Shown piece by piece: positions 8,399-16,891 of a DNA stretch of 64,000 bases. The DNA is taken from NCBI RefSeq assembly GCF_042678045.1, contig NZ_JBHUDI010000010.1, positions 1-64,000 on the forward strand, given 5' to 3'. The notes beneath the pieces are model-generated. The model searched no databases. It was not told the origin of the DNA and worked only from the letters and a program-made list of their open reading frames with translations. The number at the start of each line of letters is the position of its first letter. The stretch's first letter is position 1. Made by a program: the position numbers and the translations under genes. Source of the DNA: Natrinema amylolyticus_A (GTDB taxonomy: Archaea > Halobacteriota > Halobacteria > Halobacteriales > Natrialbaceae).

Positions 8399-9094
8399 AT
8401 GACCGGCTGGCTCGAGATCCTCGTCGTCGCGTTCGTCCTCCAGCTGTCGGTGCTTCCCGGCGAGAAGGTCCAGTTCATCATTGCAGGCCTCTCGACACAG
8501 TACGACCCGCGAATCGTCGTCGCCGCTGCAGGGAGTGCCTTCGCCGGGTGGACGGCCCTCGAGATCCTCTTCGGTGGGGCGATCAGGGGCGTCCTGCCGA
8601 CCGTCTACCTCGACGCGATCACGGCGGGGCTGTTCCTGCTCTTTGCGGGGCTGCTCCTCTGGTCGATGCCCGAGACGAGCCACCGGCCGACCGCGACCAA
8701 CGGCGGTGCGGCGACGGCCGAGGCGATCGACGTCTCGGTCTTCGGGTACGATATTCCGCCGTATCTCCGCGGGTTCGTCCCGATCTTCGCGTTGATGGCC
8801 GTCGGGGAGTTCGGCGACAAGACCCAGCTGGTCACGATCGGGCTCGCCGTCCAGTACGGCGCTCACCCCGCCATCTGGGTCGGTGAAATGCTGGCGATCA
8901 TTCCCGTGAGTGCGATCAACGCCTACTTCTTCCACCGGTTCTCGCATCGCTTTGATGCCAGGCTGGCTCACTTCGCCGGCGCGGCGCTGTTTCTCTTCTT
9001 CGGGTTCGACACGATATTGCAAATCCTGACCGGGTTCTCGGTCTGGGAGACGATCGTCGACGGGATCGCGACCGTGATTCTCGGACTCGTCTGA
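8399..9094 (+). CDS. TMEM165/GDT1-family cation transporter
   Basis: A 231-residue integral membrane protein with six to seven hydrophobic segments. The family's duplicated acidic motif E-x-G-D-[KR]-[TS] is clear in the second half (EFGDKTQL) and degenerate in the first (LPGEKVQF), where the aspartate is replaced. Characterised relatives (TMEM165, yeast Gdt1, bacterial MneA/Mnx) carry Mn2+ and/or Ca2+, usually in exchange for H+. The gene stands alone, with a long 5' region carrying inverted repeats, consistent with metal-dependent regulation, which is inference. Confidence 0.85.
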   Translation: MTGWLEILVVAFVLQLSVLPGEKVQFIIAGLSTQYDPRIVVAAAGSAFAGWTALEILFGGAIRGVLPTVYLDAITAGLFLLFAGLLLWSMPETSHRPTATNGGAATAEAIDVSVFGYDIPPYLRGFVPIFALMAVGEFGDKTQLVTIGLAVQYGAHPAIWVGEMLAIIPVSAINAYFFHRFSHRFDARLAHFAGAALFLFFGFDTILQILTGFSVWETIVDGIATVILGLV

Positions 9095-9204
9095 GACTGC
9101 GTGCTTGTGTCCTGGTGCTGGCATTCAGCCACGGCGTGACTCGCACCGCCGCCCGATCGAAACCAAAGTTGGTATGTCCGTCTCGGTTCGTCACCCTAGA
9201 CAAG

Positions 9205-9981
9205 ATGGTACAGACGAGCGTTATCGGTTGTGGCAACATGGGGAGCGCCCTGATCAAGGGGCTCCATCGGTCGGGAAATCACACGGTGACTGCGTGTGAC
9301 CTCGATCCCGACGCACTCGAGGCGGTCGCCGACTACGTCGACACCACGACGTCCGACGTGGCCGACGCGACCGATGCCGACGTCGTTATCGTCGCGGTGA
9401 AGCCGGATATCGTCGGCGCGGTCCTGAGCGATCTCGATCTCTCGCCGGAGCAGACACTGGTCTCTATCGCTGCAGGTGTCTCCACCGACTACGTCGAGGC
9501 TCGAACCGACGCGAACGTCGTCCGGATCATGCCGAACCTCGCTGCCGAGACCGGGGACATGGCTGCGGCAGTTACCGGCGACGACGTCCCCGACGAGGTG
9601 CTGGAACTGCTCGACGACGTCGGTGAATACGCTGAGGTCGACGAAACCCAGATGGACATTGCGACCGCCGTCAACGGCAGCGGCCCCGCCTTCGTCTTCT
9701 ATCTCATCCAGGCGATGAAAGCGGCTGGCATCGAGGGCGGCCTCGACGCCGACGACGCCGAGACGCTGGCCGCCCAGACGTTCAAGGGCGCTGCCGAGAC
9801 GGTCCTCCGGTCGGACGAGGACCTCGACGACCTGATCGACGCCGTCTGTTCGCCCAACGGGACGACCATCGAGGGGATGGAGGTTCTCTGGGAGAGCGAC
9901 GTCCAGGAAGAGGTCGCTGCAGCAGTCACCGCAGCCGAAGAACGCTCTGCGGAACTCGCCGGGGAGGTCACCGATGAGTAA
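9205..9981 (+). CDS. proC: Pyrroline-5-carboxylate reductase
   Basis: A 258-residue NAD(P)H-dependent enzyme catalysing the last step of proline synthesis. The nucleotide-binding motif IGCGNMGSALI begins at residue 7, and the C-terminal dimerisation domain includes the conserved stretch around NGSGPAFVF. The ATG at 9205 is set by the Rossmann fold start. Its end overlaps proB by 8 bp (9974-9981), and proB overlaps proA by 8 bp, so the three proline genes form one translationally coupled operon. Confidence 0.95.
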   Translation: MVQTSVIGCGNMGSALIKGLHRSGNHTVTACDLDPDALEAVADYVDTTTSDVADATDADVVIVAVKPDIVGAVLSDLDLSPEQTLVSIAAGVSTDYVEARTDANVVRIMPNLAAETGDMAAAVTGDDVPDEVLELLDDVGEYAEVDETQMDIATAVNGSGPAFVFYLIQAMKAAGIEGGLDADDAETLAAQTFKGAAETVLRSDEDLDDLIDAVCSPNGTTIEGMEVLWESDVQEEVAAAVTAAEERSAELAGEVTDE

Positions 9982-10807
9982 GGGACTCGAGGAAGCGACC
10001 GTCGACGAGGCACGACAGCTCGCGGCCGACGCCGATCGCGTGATCGTCAAGGCCGGGACGAACTCCCTGACCGACGACGACTCAAACCTCGACGACGAAA
10101 AACTCGACAAACTCGTCGACGACCTCGAGGACCTCCTCTCGCGGGACAAGGAGGTCATCCTCGTTTCGTCGGGCTCGATCGGGGCCGGAACGGGCCGGAT
10201 CGAACAGTCAAGCGGGACCGTCGAGGAGTCCCAGGCGCTGTCGACTGTCGGCCAGAGCCTCCTCATGCACCGCTACACCGAGAGCTTCGACCGCTACGAC
10301 CGGAAGGTCGCCCAGCTCCTTCTGACTCAGCACGACCTCGAGAACCCGGAGCGCTTTACGAACCTTCGGAACACGATCGAGACGCTGTTGGACTGGGGTG
10401 TCGTTCCGATCATCAACGAGAACGACGCGGTCGCGACCGAGGAGATCCGCATCGGCGACAACGACATGCTCTCGGCGGCGACGACGATGGGCGTTGACGC
10501 CGATCTGCTCGTCACGCTGACCGACGTCGGCGGCGTCTACACCGGCAACCCGAAACACGACGACGACGCCGAGCGGATCGAGGCCGTCGGGGCCAACTAC
10601 GACCAGGTCCAGGAGATCATCTCCGAGACCACCTCCGACGGGTTCGGCGGCATTCAGACGAAAGTCGAGGGCGCACGCGACGTCAGCGAACACGGTATCC
10701 CGGCTGTCATCGCGAAGTCGACCGAGCCTGACGTGCTCGAGAAGATCGCTACTGCCAAACCCGTGGGGACCATATTCGTCCCCATCAACGGTGTGAGCGA
10801 TGACTGA
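9974..10807 (+). CDS. proB: Glutamate 5-kinase (no PUA domain)
   Basis: A 277-residue amino-acid kinase that phosphorylates glutamate to start proline synthesis. The kinase fold is complete: VIVKAGTNSL near residue 23, SSGSIGAG, and IPIINENDAV-like substrate loop (PIINENDAV). It lacks the C-terminal PUA domain carried by many bacterial ProB proteins (about 370 residues), so feedback behaviour may differ. Overlaps proC by 8 bp and proA by 8 bp. Confidence 0.95.
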   Translation: MSKGLEEATVDEARQLAADADRVIVKAGTNSLTDDDSNLDDEKLDKLVDDLEDLLSRDKEVILVSSGSIGAGTGRIEQSSGTVEESQALSTVGQSLLMHRYTESFDRYDRKVAQLLLTQHDLENPERFTNLRNTIETLLDWGVVPIINENDAVATEEIRIGDNDMLSAATTMGVDADLLVTLTDVGGVYTGNPKHDDDAERIEAVGANYDQVQEIISETTSDGFGGIQTKVEGARDVSEHGIPAVIAKSTEPDVLEKIATAKPVGTIFVPINGVSDD

Positions 10808-12137
10808 AACAGATATCGAACGTGACGTGGAGGAGGCACAGACCGCGGCCCTAGAGCTCGCGAAACTCTCCGACGAGGACCGCAGCGCGGCACTCCACGC
10901 GATCGCCGACGCGCTCGAGGCCCGAACTGACGAGATCCTCGCGGAAAACGAGACAGACGTCACCGAGGGCGAGCGGCTGCTCGAAGAAGGCGAGTACACG
11001 CAGGCACTGGTCGATCGGCTCAAGCTCTCCGAATCGAAGATCGAAGACATCGCCGAGATGGTCCGCAGCGTCGCTGGCCAGGACGACCCGCTGGGCAAGA
11101 CGCTGTCAGCCCGGGAACTCGACGAGGACCTCGAACTGTACAAGGTCGCCGTCCCGATCGGTGTCGTCGGTACGGTCTTCGAGTCCCGACCCGACGCGCT
11201 CGTCCAGATCGCCGCGCTCGGCCTGAAATCGGGCAACGCGGTGATCCTGAAAGGCGGCAGCGAGGCACTGCATTCGAATCGCATCCTCTTCGAGATCATC
11301 GAGGAGGCCGCGGCCGACGCCGGCATCCCCGACGGCTGGGCCCAGCACATCGAGGCCCGCGAGGACGTCGACGCCTTGCTCGAGATGGACGACGCGATCG
11401 ATCTGCTCATGCCCCGTGGGAGCTCTGCGTTCGTCAGCTACATCCAGGACAACACGAGCATCCCCGTGCTCGGCCACACGGAAGGGATCTGTCACGTCTA
11501 CGTTGACGACGAAGCCGACCTTTCGATGGCTGAAGACATCGCCTACGACGCCAAGGTCCAGTACCCAGCAGTCTGTAACGCCGTCGAGACGCTGCTGGTC
11601 CACACGGACGTCGCCGACGAGTTCCTGCCCGCGATCGCCGACCGCTACGAGACCGCCGGCGTCGAGATGCGCGGCGACGAGGTCACCCGCGAGATCGTCG
11701 ACGTCGAGGCCGCGACCGATGACGACTGGGACACCGAGTACGGCGACCTCATCGTCTCGATCAAAGTCGTCGATTCGCTCGAAGCCGCGATCGACCATAT
11801 CACGGTCCACAGCTCCAAACACACCGAGTCGATCGTGACTGAGGACGCAGACCGCGCGAGCACTTTCATGCGCAGCCTCGATTCGGCGAGCGTCTTCCAC
11901 AACGCCTCGACGCGCTTCGCCGACGGCTACCGCTACGGGCTCGGGGCCGAGGTTGGCATCAGCACGGGCAAGATCCACGCCCGCGGCCCCGTTGGCCTCG
12001 AGGGACTGACGACCTACAAGTACCACCTCGAGGGCGACGGCCAGCTCGTCGCTACCTACGCCGGCGAGGACGCGAAGCCGTTCACTCACGAGGAGTTCGA
12101 CGGCGAGTGGACGCCGGGCCGGCTCTCCGACAACTAG
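10800..12137 (+). CDS. proA: Glutamate-5-semialdehyde dehydrogenase (gamma-glutamyl phosphate reductase)
   Basis: A 445-residue aldehyde-dehydrogenase-fold enzyme that reduces gamma-glutamyl phosphate to the semialdehyde with NADPH. The catalytic cysteine is C259 in QYPAVCNAVETLL, and the conserved N-terminal and ARGPVGLEGLTTYKY C-terminal signatures are present. Length matches the family. Third gene of the proC-proB-proA operon, overlapping proB by 8 bp. A T-rich stretch follows the stop. Confidence 0.95.
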   Translation: MTETDIERDVEEAQTAALELAKLSDEDRSAALHAIADALEARTDEILAENETDVTEGERLLEEGEYTQALVDRLKLSESKIEDIAEMVRSVAGQDDPLGKTLSARELDEDLELYKVAVPIGVVGTVFESRPDALVQIAALGLKSGNAVILKGGSEALHSNRILFEIIEEAAADAGIPDGWAQHIEAREDVDALLEMDDAIDLLMPRGSSAFVSYIQDNTSIPVLGHTEGICHVYVDDEADLSMAEDIAYDAKVQYPAVCNAVETLLVHTDVADEFLPAIADRYETAGVEMRGDEVTREIVDVEAATDDDWDTEYGDLIVSIKVVDSLEAAIDHITVHSSKHTESIVTEDADRASTFMRSLDSASVFHNASTRFADGYRYGLGAEVGISTGKIHARGPVGLEGLTTYKYHLEGDGQLVATYAGEDAKPFTHEEFDGEWTPGRLSDN

Positions 12138-12264
12138 CGACGCTCCGTTTTCGTCTCGATCCTCCCTTCTCGATTCACCCTGTTTCTTGTCTCGCCCGCG
12201 TGGGCGCGGTACAGAGCCTATGATCGTACCAAATAATCGGCTCTGTTATCTGGCCTCGAGCCCC

Positions 12265-13197
12265 TCAGAGATCGAAGGAGTCGACGAGGAGCTCCTCGTC
12301 CGTCTCGCCGTAGACGTACGTCGGGCCGCCGATCACGTCGATCGTCACGGTCGCGGGCGCGAAGAGATCCGAGGGCACTTCCTCAAACTCCCAGTCGAGG
12401 TCGTCGAAGACCTCGCCAAACGGGCGGCCGTGATCCTCGGCGGCGGTCGACGGTACCGAGTCGAAGAAATCGGCGTCCTCCCGGACGGTGAGGTGGGCGC
12501 GTCCGCCGTAGGCGATCGCGTCGTTCGTCCGCGCGATGGCCGTCCGCTCGTCGCCCGCGACAGGTGCGACCGGGGCGCGGCCGGTCGCCGAGACGATGTC
12601 GAGGGGATCGTACCCCAACTCGGCGAGTCGGAAGGTGGCGAGTTCGGCGGTCCGAGCGGCGTTCGTGATGCTGCCGACGAGGCTGGCGGTTCGATACGCG
12701 AGCAAGAAGACGCTACTCGTCTCGACTTCGGCGAGGTCGGCGACCTGTTCGGCTGCGGCTTCGGTCGGCTCCTCCTCGGTCTCGACGGCCAGCGCCGTCA
12801 GATCGAAGGCGTCGGTGTAGCCGACGCGGCGGAACTCCTCTTCTTCGGCCACGAGTGCTCGTGCGGGGCCACTACCCAGCCCCTCGAAGTCCTCGGTGGT
12901 CAGCTCCCAGCCGGCCTTCTGGGAACACAACAGCGAGAGCGCGGGCTGGTCGGTCGACAACTCGACGTAGGGAATCGATGCGTCGCCGAGTTTTCCCAGT
13001 TCGTAGCTCGGCGTCGCCATCCCGGCCGTCTGGATTTCGGTCAACAGCAGTCCGGCCTCGATCCCGCCGTCGAATTCGAGCCCGAAGTCGAGTACCGTCG
13101 CGTCGTTCGCGAGGTCGTAGCCGCCGATGTTCAGCTCCTCGGCGTAGTCGAGGGCCTCGTCGACCAGCTCGATCGCCATTCGATTGAGACTTTCCAT
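12265..13197 (-). CDS. mch: Methenyltetrahydromethanopterin/folate cyclohydrolase
   Basis: A 310-residue cytosolic enzyme of the Mch family, hydrolysing the methenyl C1-carrier to the N5-formyl form. The N-terminus MESLNRMAIELVDEAL and the conserved core (GGIEAGLLL, SYELGKLGDA, QPALSLLCSQKAGW) identify it. In methanogens the carrier is H4MPT; haloarchaea are thought to use folate-type carriers, so the exact cofactor here is inferred. Convergent with proA and transcribed alone. Confidence 0.93.
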   Translation of the reverse strand: MESLNRMAIELVDEALDYAEELNIGGYDLANDATVLDFGLEFDGGIEAGLLLTEIQTAGMATPSYELGKLGDASIPYVELSTDQPALSLLCSQKAGWELTTEDFEGLGSGPARALVAEEEEFRRVGYTDAFDLTALAVETEEEPTEAAAEQVADLAEVETSSVFLLAYRTASLVGSITNAARTAELATFRLAELGYDPLDIVSATGRAPVAPVAGDERTAIARTNDAIAYGGRAHLTVREDADFFDSVPSTAAEDHGRPFGEVFDDLDWEFEEVPSDLFAPATVTIDVIGGPTYVYGETDEELLVDSFDL

Positions 13198-13282
13198 GTG
13201 ACGGGATTCAGCCTCCGTGGTAAAACCGTTTGTCAGTTCGTATCCGCTCGGCGGCTGACGAGCGGCGCTCTATCTCGGCTTG

Positions 13283-13492
13283 CTACTCGTCGACGCTGTA
13301 TCCTGCATCCTCGATCATCTTCGCCAGCGACGCCGCGTCGACCGTCGACGCGTCGTGTTCGACCCGTATCTCGTCGCGTTCGTGATCCGCGCGGGCAGCA
13401 GCGACTCTCTCGAAGGACTCGAGGGCAGTCGTCACGGTTCGTTCGCCATCGATATCGGACAACTCTCTGACCGTAAGCGTCGTTCGGTCCAT
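13283..13492 (-). CDS. HMA-fold protein lacking the metal-binding CxxC
   Basis: A 69-residue protein with the beta-alpha-beta-beta-alpha-beta layout of heavy-metal-associated domains (TTLTVRELSDIDGERTV, then the VEHDAS strand and the AGYSVDE end). The usual MxCxxC loop is replaced by ELSDIDGE, so copper or similar binding by thiolates is not expected. ATG 13492 is chosen because the domain starts there. Function unknown; it may bind another ligand or act as an assembly partner. Confidence 0.7.
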   Translation of the reverse strand: MDRTTLTVRELSDIDGERTVTTALESFERVAAARADHERDEIRVEHDASTVDAASLAKMIEDAGYSVDE

Positions 13493-13577
13493 ACCCGACC
13501 CAGTCGCTCCGCGGGATCGTGTGTTGAGCCTGCCACTCCAAGCACCCACCGACGTGAGTCACTCGGTCAACGGTGGG

Positions 13578-13892
13578 TCACGTCTCGCGACTTCGGGCCG
13601 GCCGACCGAGCTGATCTTCGACGACGTCGACCTTCTCGGAGGCGTCGATATCCCGCGTCCGCTTGTCGTCGATCTTCAGAACGGTACTCACGCGGTCGGC
13701 GTCGACTGCGTCGTGGGCCGCCTGTGCGGCCGCGAAGAGTTCGTCCGTCGTCTCGGCTTCGATCACCGTCCCCATCGGGTTCGTCTCGTAGGTGACATCG
13801 TAGTCCTCGAGTGCATCGACCGCCTTCGCGACCTCGCCGGCCATACTGTCTTCGATCACCGGTGCAACACTCAGGAGCGCGACTACCGTCAT
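13578..13892 (-). CDS. MTH1187/YkoF-family thiamine-binding-like protein
   Basis: A 104-residue small alpha/beta protein. The pattern MTVVALLSVAPVI, then the ETNPMGTVIEA core and the AAQAAHDAV helix, is that of the MTH1187 family (DUF77), whose structural relatives bind thiamine or related pyrimidines. The start at 13892 fits the conserved N-terminus; upstream codons are not family-like. It follows the HalOD1 gene on the same strand by about 97 bp. Confidence 0.8.
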   Translation of the reverse strand: MTVVALLSVAPVIEDSMAGEVAKAVDALEDYDVTYETNPMGTVIEAETTDELFAAAQAAHDAVDADRVSTVLKIDDKRTRDIDASEKVDVVEDQLGRPARSRET

Positions 13893-13988
13893 ACGAACTG
13901 CTGACGGGCGGCGGCGACCTAAAGCCGTCCCTCCGGTGCCGTCGATCCGAACGGACTCGGTGGCCACACTGTGGCGCGGAAAAAACGA

Positions 13989-14342
13989 TCAGTTCCTGGT
14001 CGGCGTCCGGGGCGTCTCAGCGGGTGGGTAGATGATCACGTCGCCGTTCGCGTAGACGTACACCTCGTGTTCGAGCGCGGTGAACGCGACGTGGCCGCCC
14101 GTCCGGTCGGTGCCGTCGGCTTTCGTGGCGAAGATGCGCTCGAGCGCGTCCGGATCGACGCTATCGTACAGGGAGAACTCCCCCTGCGAGACGTCGGTGT
14201 CCGCGATCGACGCCAGCGCGTGGACGATCGTCGTGGTGATCGTCGCCGTCCCCTCGGTGTCGTGGTGGAAGACGTAGCGGTCGTTGGGCTGGTCGTACTG
14301 GAGGTCCGTCGTGCCGTCTGCAGGTGAGAAGTCCGTCTGCAT
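13989..14342 (-). CDS. HalOD1 output-domain protein
   Basis: A 117-residue protein built on the halobacterial output domain 1: a helical part (ITTTIVHALASIADTD), the linker LYDSVDPDALERIF and a two-strand end (VAFTALEHEVYVYANGDVIIY). HalOD1 domains occur alone or at the end of haloarchaeal signalling proteins; molecular role unknown. A TATA-like element (CTTTTATACT, minus strand, about 14393-14402) lies 50 bp upstream, implying a short leader. Confidence 0.8.
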   Translation of the reverse strand: MQTDFSPADGTTDLQYDQPNDRYVFHHDTEGTATITTTIVHALASIADTDVSQGEFSLYDSVDPDALERIFATKADGTDRTGGHVAFTALEHEVYVYANGDVIIYPPAETPRTPTRN

Positions 14343-14578
14343 TGCTAGATCTGATCGTTCAATCGTTCACCGTTTAGTACCCTCTCATAGTATAAAAGTC
14401 ACTCGCAGCCAGTAACGGCACTCAAATGTGAAATACACTCAGATACGAATACGTTCTTTGAACTGTGGCGGTCTCCGTTCCGGGCCCACCCGAGAGCCGA
14501 CGTGGAGTCGACGGACGACTCTCGCTCGCTTGCCACGGCCACCCCCGACTTTATCGACGGGGAGAGCCAACCGACGGT

Positions 14579-14989
14579 ATGGCATCCGACTCAGTCGCCG
14601 CCTTCAAGACAGACCTCGAGGCACTCGAGGACGACCTCCCTGCTACGGTCGACGACGGCGCGATCGAGCGTATGCGCCTCGTCGCGCACACACTCGACGA
14701 GGGAATTCGAGTCCCAGGCACGGATTTTAGAGTCGGGCTCGACCCGATCGTCGGGATCCTCCCGGGAGCTGGCGACACCGCAGCCGCGGCCGTCTCGCTG
14801 TATCTCATCGTCGAAGCCGCGCGCATGGGCGTCTCCAACTCGACGCTGCTTCGCATGCTTGCAAACGTCGGCGTCGACACCGTCATCGGCTCCATCCCCG
14901 TTCTCGGCGTCGTCTTCGACGCCTTCTGGAAGGCGAACACGTGGAATCTCAAGCTGGCGCTCGAGGACCTCGCTGCGGAACACGACTAG
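14579..14989 (+). CDS. DUF4112 small membrane protein
   Basis: A 136-residue protein of the DUF4112 family. After a charged N-terminal helix it has the family's glycine-rich hydrophobic hairpin (VGLDPIVGILPGAGD...AAAAVSLYLIVEAARMG) and a second hydrophobic segment containing VDTVIGSIPVLG and FDAFWKAN. Probably two membrane helices. Function unknown. The ATG at 14579 is preferred; the longer frame upstream is arginine-rich and unlike the family. Confidence 0.85.
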   Translation: MASDSVAAFKTDLEALEDDLPATVDDGAIERMRLVAHTLDEGIRVPGTDFRVGLDPIVGILPGAGDTAAAAVSLYLIVEAARMGVSNSTLLRMLANVGVDTVIGSIPVLGVVFDAFWKANTWNLKLALEDLAAEHD

Positions 14990-15215
14990 TCAGAACGCGG
15001 TTCCGAACCAGTCACGATCGAGTACTCGTCCCGCGTGTTTGCAACGTGCTCGTGCAGTCTCGAGTGGGGAAGATACAGAGCGATACGGTGGCTGGGATTT
15101 GAACCACGTCCAGACGTGCTCGTTTCACTGCGCGCGCCTGGCCTTATTCAAATCCAGAACGGTTTTCGCTGAACGGACGACTCGCTGCGCTCGTCGCCGT
15201 TGTTTCAGTGAAAAG

Positions 15216-15286
15216 TGCGCTGGCTGGGATTTGAACCCAGGTTGTGACCATGGCAAGGTCACGTGATACCACTACACTACCAGCGC
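15216..15286 (-). tRNA. tRNA-Gly (GCC), copy 1
   Basis: A 71-nt tRNA read on the minus strand. The acceptor stem GCGCTGG pairs with CCAGCGC with discriminator A, the anticodon stem GTGAC/GTCAC encloses a loop with anticodon GCC, and the T-arm contains GGGTTCAAATCCC. No CCA is encoded and no intron is visible. A TATA-like element lies at about 15347-15357, which would give a 5' leader of roughly 40 nt. Confidence 0.95.
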
Positions 15287-15637
15287 CCTCGACTGGCATC
15301 GGTCAGCCAGTTCGTCTCGAGTGCAAGTAGACAATTGTGCCATCCCTATTTATAACTGACGAACATCGAAAGCGGACGTTCGCTAACAACTCAATCTCGT
15401 GGTCTCGTGAGAGTCGGTTGGTGGTGGCTCGAGATCACTATCACATAGTGGACGAACGTACTGTCGAACGAAGTAATCACGATAACTCGCAGGAGAGACT
15501 GCAGCAATACGTGCTGGCCGGGATTTGAACCACGTTCAGACGTGCTCGTTTCACTGCGCGTCTAGCCTTTCAAATCCAGGACGATTTTCGCTGAACGGAC
15601 GACTCGCTGCGCTCGTCGTCGTTGTTTCAGCGAAAAG

Positions 15638-15708
15638 TGCGCTGGCTGGGATTTGAACCCAGGTTGTGACCATGGCAAGGTCACGTGATACCACTACACT
15701 ACCAGCGC
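15638..15708 (-). tRNA. tRNA-Gly (GCC), copy 2
   Basis: Identical over all 71 nt to the tRNA-Gly at 15216-15286. Its own TATA-like element (minus strand CTTATACAT, 15739-15747) is 31-39 bp upstream of the mature 5' end, the expected distance, so this copy appears independently transcribed. It is the promoter-proximal tRNA of the duplicated unit. Confidence 0.95.
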
Positions 15709-15738
15709 CCTGCTGCACTCATACCTACTGCCGGATAG

Positions 15739-15747
15739 ATGTATAAG
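15739..15747 (-). promoter_or_regulatory. TATA box for tRNA-Gly copy 2
   Basis: CTTATACAT on the minus strand, 31-39 bp before the tRNA 5' end. A perfect 8-bp inverted repeat (CGGCATGC at 15769-15776 and its complement at 15781-15788, loop CGAA) lies just upstream. Confidence 0.55.
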
Positions 15748-15947
15748 GGTTGCGAATCGGCCCGCCTTCGGCATGCCGAAGCATGCCGATTTTCGACCCC
15801 ACCAGCAGCCACAGCCTCCCCCAGTGCAAGCAATATCGTCCGCATTTACGAGTGGTGTCTGCGACCAGTTGCCGAACGTGAGTGTGTGCCCGTTCGGCAC
15901 GAATTCGGGGGTGTGAGCGGTTGTCAGCCGGGATCGAATCCGCTATT

Positions 15948-15956
15948 CTTTTAAGA
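15948..15956 (+). promoter_or_regulatory. Candidate TATA box of the ribosomal operon
   Basis: CTTTTAAGA lies 56-64 bp before the ATG of the SPOUT methyltransferase gene, the first gene of the S10/spc block. It would place the transcription start about 30 nt before that ATG. It is the only good TATA-like element in the 303-bp gap; the rest of the gap (15709-16011) shows only a short inverted repeat and no gene. Confidence 0.5.
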
Positions 15957-16011
15957 CCCTCTCCGCAATACATCGCTACAGTCTAGTGACGCGGCGCCGA
16001 AGCGTTTCGGC

Positions 16012-16887
16012 ATGACCATCAGCGTACTCGTCCCGTCGTCACTCACCCGGGAAGCCGAAGACAAACGCGAGGCAACTCGCAAAGTTGGATACGTCGCCCG
16101 CGCGGCGACGATCTTCCGGGCCGATCGCCTCATCGTCTATCCCGACCGGGAGGGCGAAACGGGGCGATTCGACGGCGGGTTCGTCACAACCGTCTTACGG
16201 TACGCCGCAACGCCACCCTACCTCCGCAACGAGGTCTGGGGGATGCGGGACGAACTGGAGTACGCTGGTGTCTTGCCGCCGCTCCGCGCGGTGTCACAGA
16301 CCGGCTCCGAATCGAACGGTTCGGGGTCGTCAAGACAAGGGATCGTGACCGAGGTCGGACCTGAAGGGCGCGTCCGGGTCAATTGCGGACTGCAACACCC
16401 GATCTCCCTCAATACGCCTCCTGATATGGAGGTCGAGGAGGGAGAGCGCGTGACCGTCAGGATCTCTTCGCGACGACCGGTCCGGGCGAAGCTCGTCGAC
16501 GAGCCCCTTCCGGGGCTCTCAGTCGAGCAGACGGACCTTTCGGCAGCACTCGGCCGTGAGGACGCCGGCGTCTGTATCGCAGCCTCCCGATTCGGTGAAG
16601 AACTCACCGTGGGACGGCTCGAGACGCTGGCCGGACGCGTCGAGGGCGACGGGATGACCGTCGCCTTTGGGGCGCCCGAGCGAGGGTTGCCGGATATCCT
16701 CGGAATCGAGGCATCCGCCGTCGGGGCTGTCCAGGAGACAGCCACGGACGGGGATGACGGAGTCGAACCCACTGCCGATCCGGGGTTCGACCTCTGGCTA
16801 AACACGGTTCCGAACCAGGGAAGCGAGGTGGTGCGAACGGAGGAAGCTCTGTTCGCTACCCTCGCTCCCCTCTCACTCAGAGAGTGA
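16012..16887 (+). CDS. SPOUT RNA methyltransferase (SPOUT1/C9orf114-like)
   Basis: A 291-residue protein of the SPOUT methyltransferase clan that usually precedes rpl3 in archaea. The N-terminal MTISVLVPSSL strand, the KVGYVARAATIFRADRLIVY region, the inserted OB-like domain (about 100-160) and the C-terminal knot region fit the C9orf114 (SPOUT1) family, predicted to methylate uridine N3 in rRNA. First gene of the large ribosomal operon, 4 bp before rpl3. The substrate nucleotide is inferred from annotated relatives. Confidence 0.8.
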   Translation: MTISVLVPSSLTREAEDKREATRKVGYVARAATIFRADRLIVYPDREGETGRFDGGFVTTVLRYAATPPYLRNEVWGMRDELEYAGVLPPLRAVSQTGSESNGSGSSRQGIVTEVGPEGRVRVNCGLQHPISLNTPPDMEVEEGERVTVRISSRRPVRAKLVDEPLPGLSVEQTDLSAALGREDAGVCIAASRFGEELTVGRLETLAGRVEGDGMTVAFGAPERGLPDILGIEASAVGAVQETATDGDDGVEPTADPGFDLWLNTVPNQGSEVVRTEEALFATLAPLSLRE

Positions 16888-16891
16888 TAGA

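Larger units (their letters stand above)
15089..15708. repeat. Tandem direct repeat containing tRNA-Gly and tRNA 3'-end fragments
   Basis: Two units of about 195 bp repeat in the same orientation: 15089-15286 and 15515-15708, separated by 228 bp of unique sequence. Each unit starts with a 17-base copy of the tRNA-Gly T-arm/acceptor 3' strand (exact in unit 1, 16 of 17 in unit 2), continues through a long imperfect hairpin with a CTCGCTGCGCTCG core, and ends with a full tRNA-Gly gene. Unit 2 is 4 bp shorter in the middle. Confidence 0.85.

Noticed and set aside
15739..15954. Plus-strand short open frame between tRNA-Gly and the ribosomal operon
   Set aside because: It overlaps the tRNA promoter and operon promoter regions and has no protein-like features.
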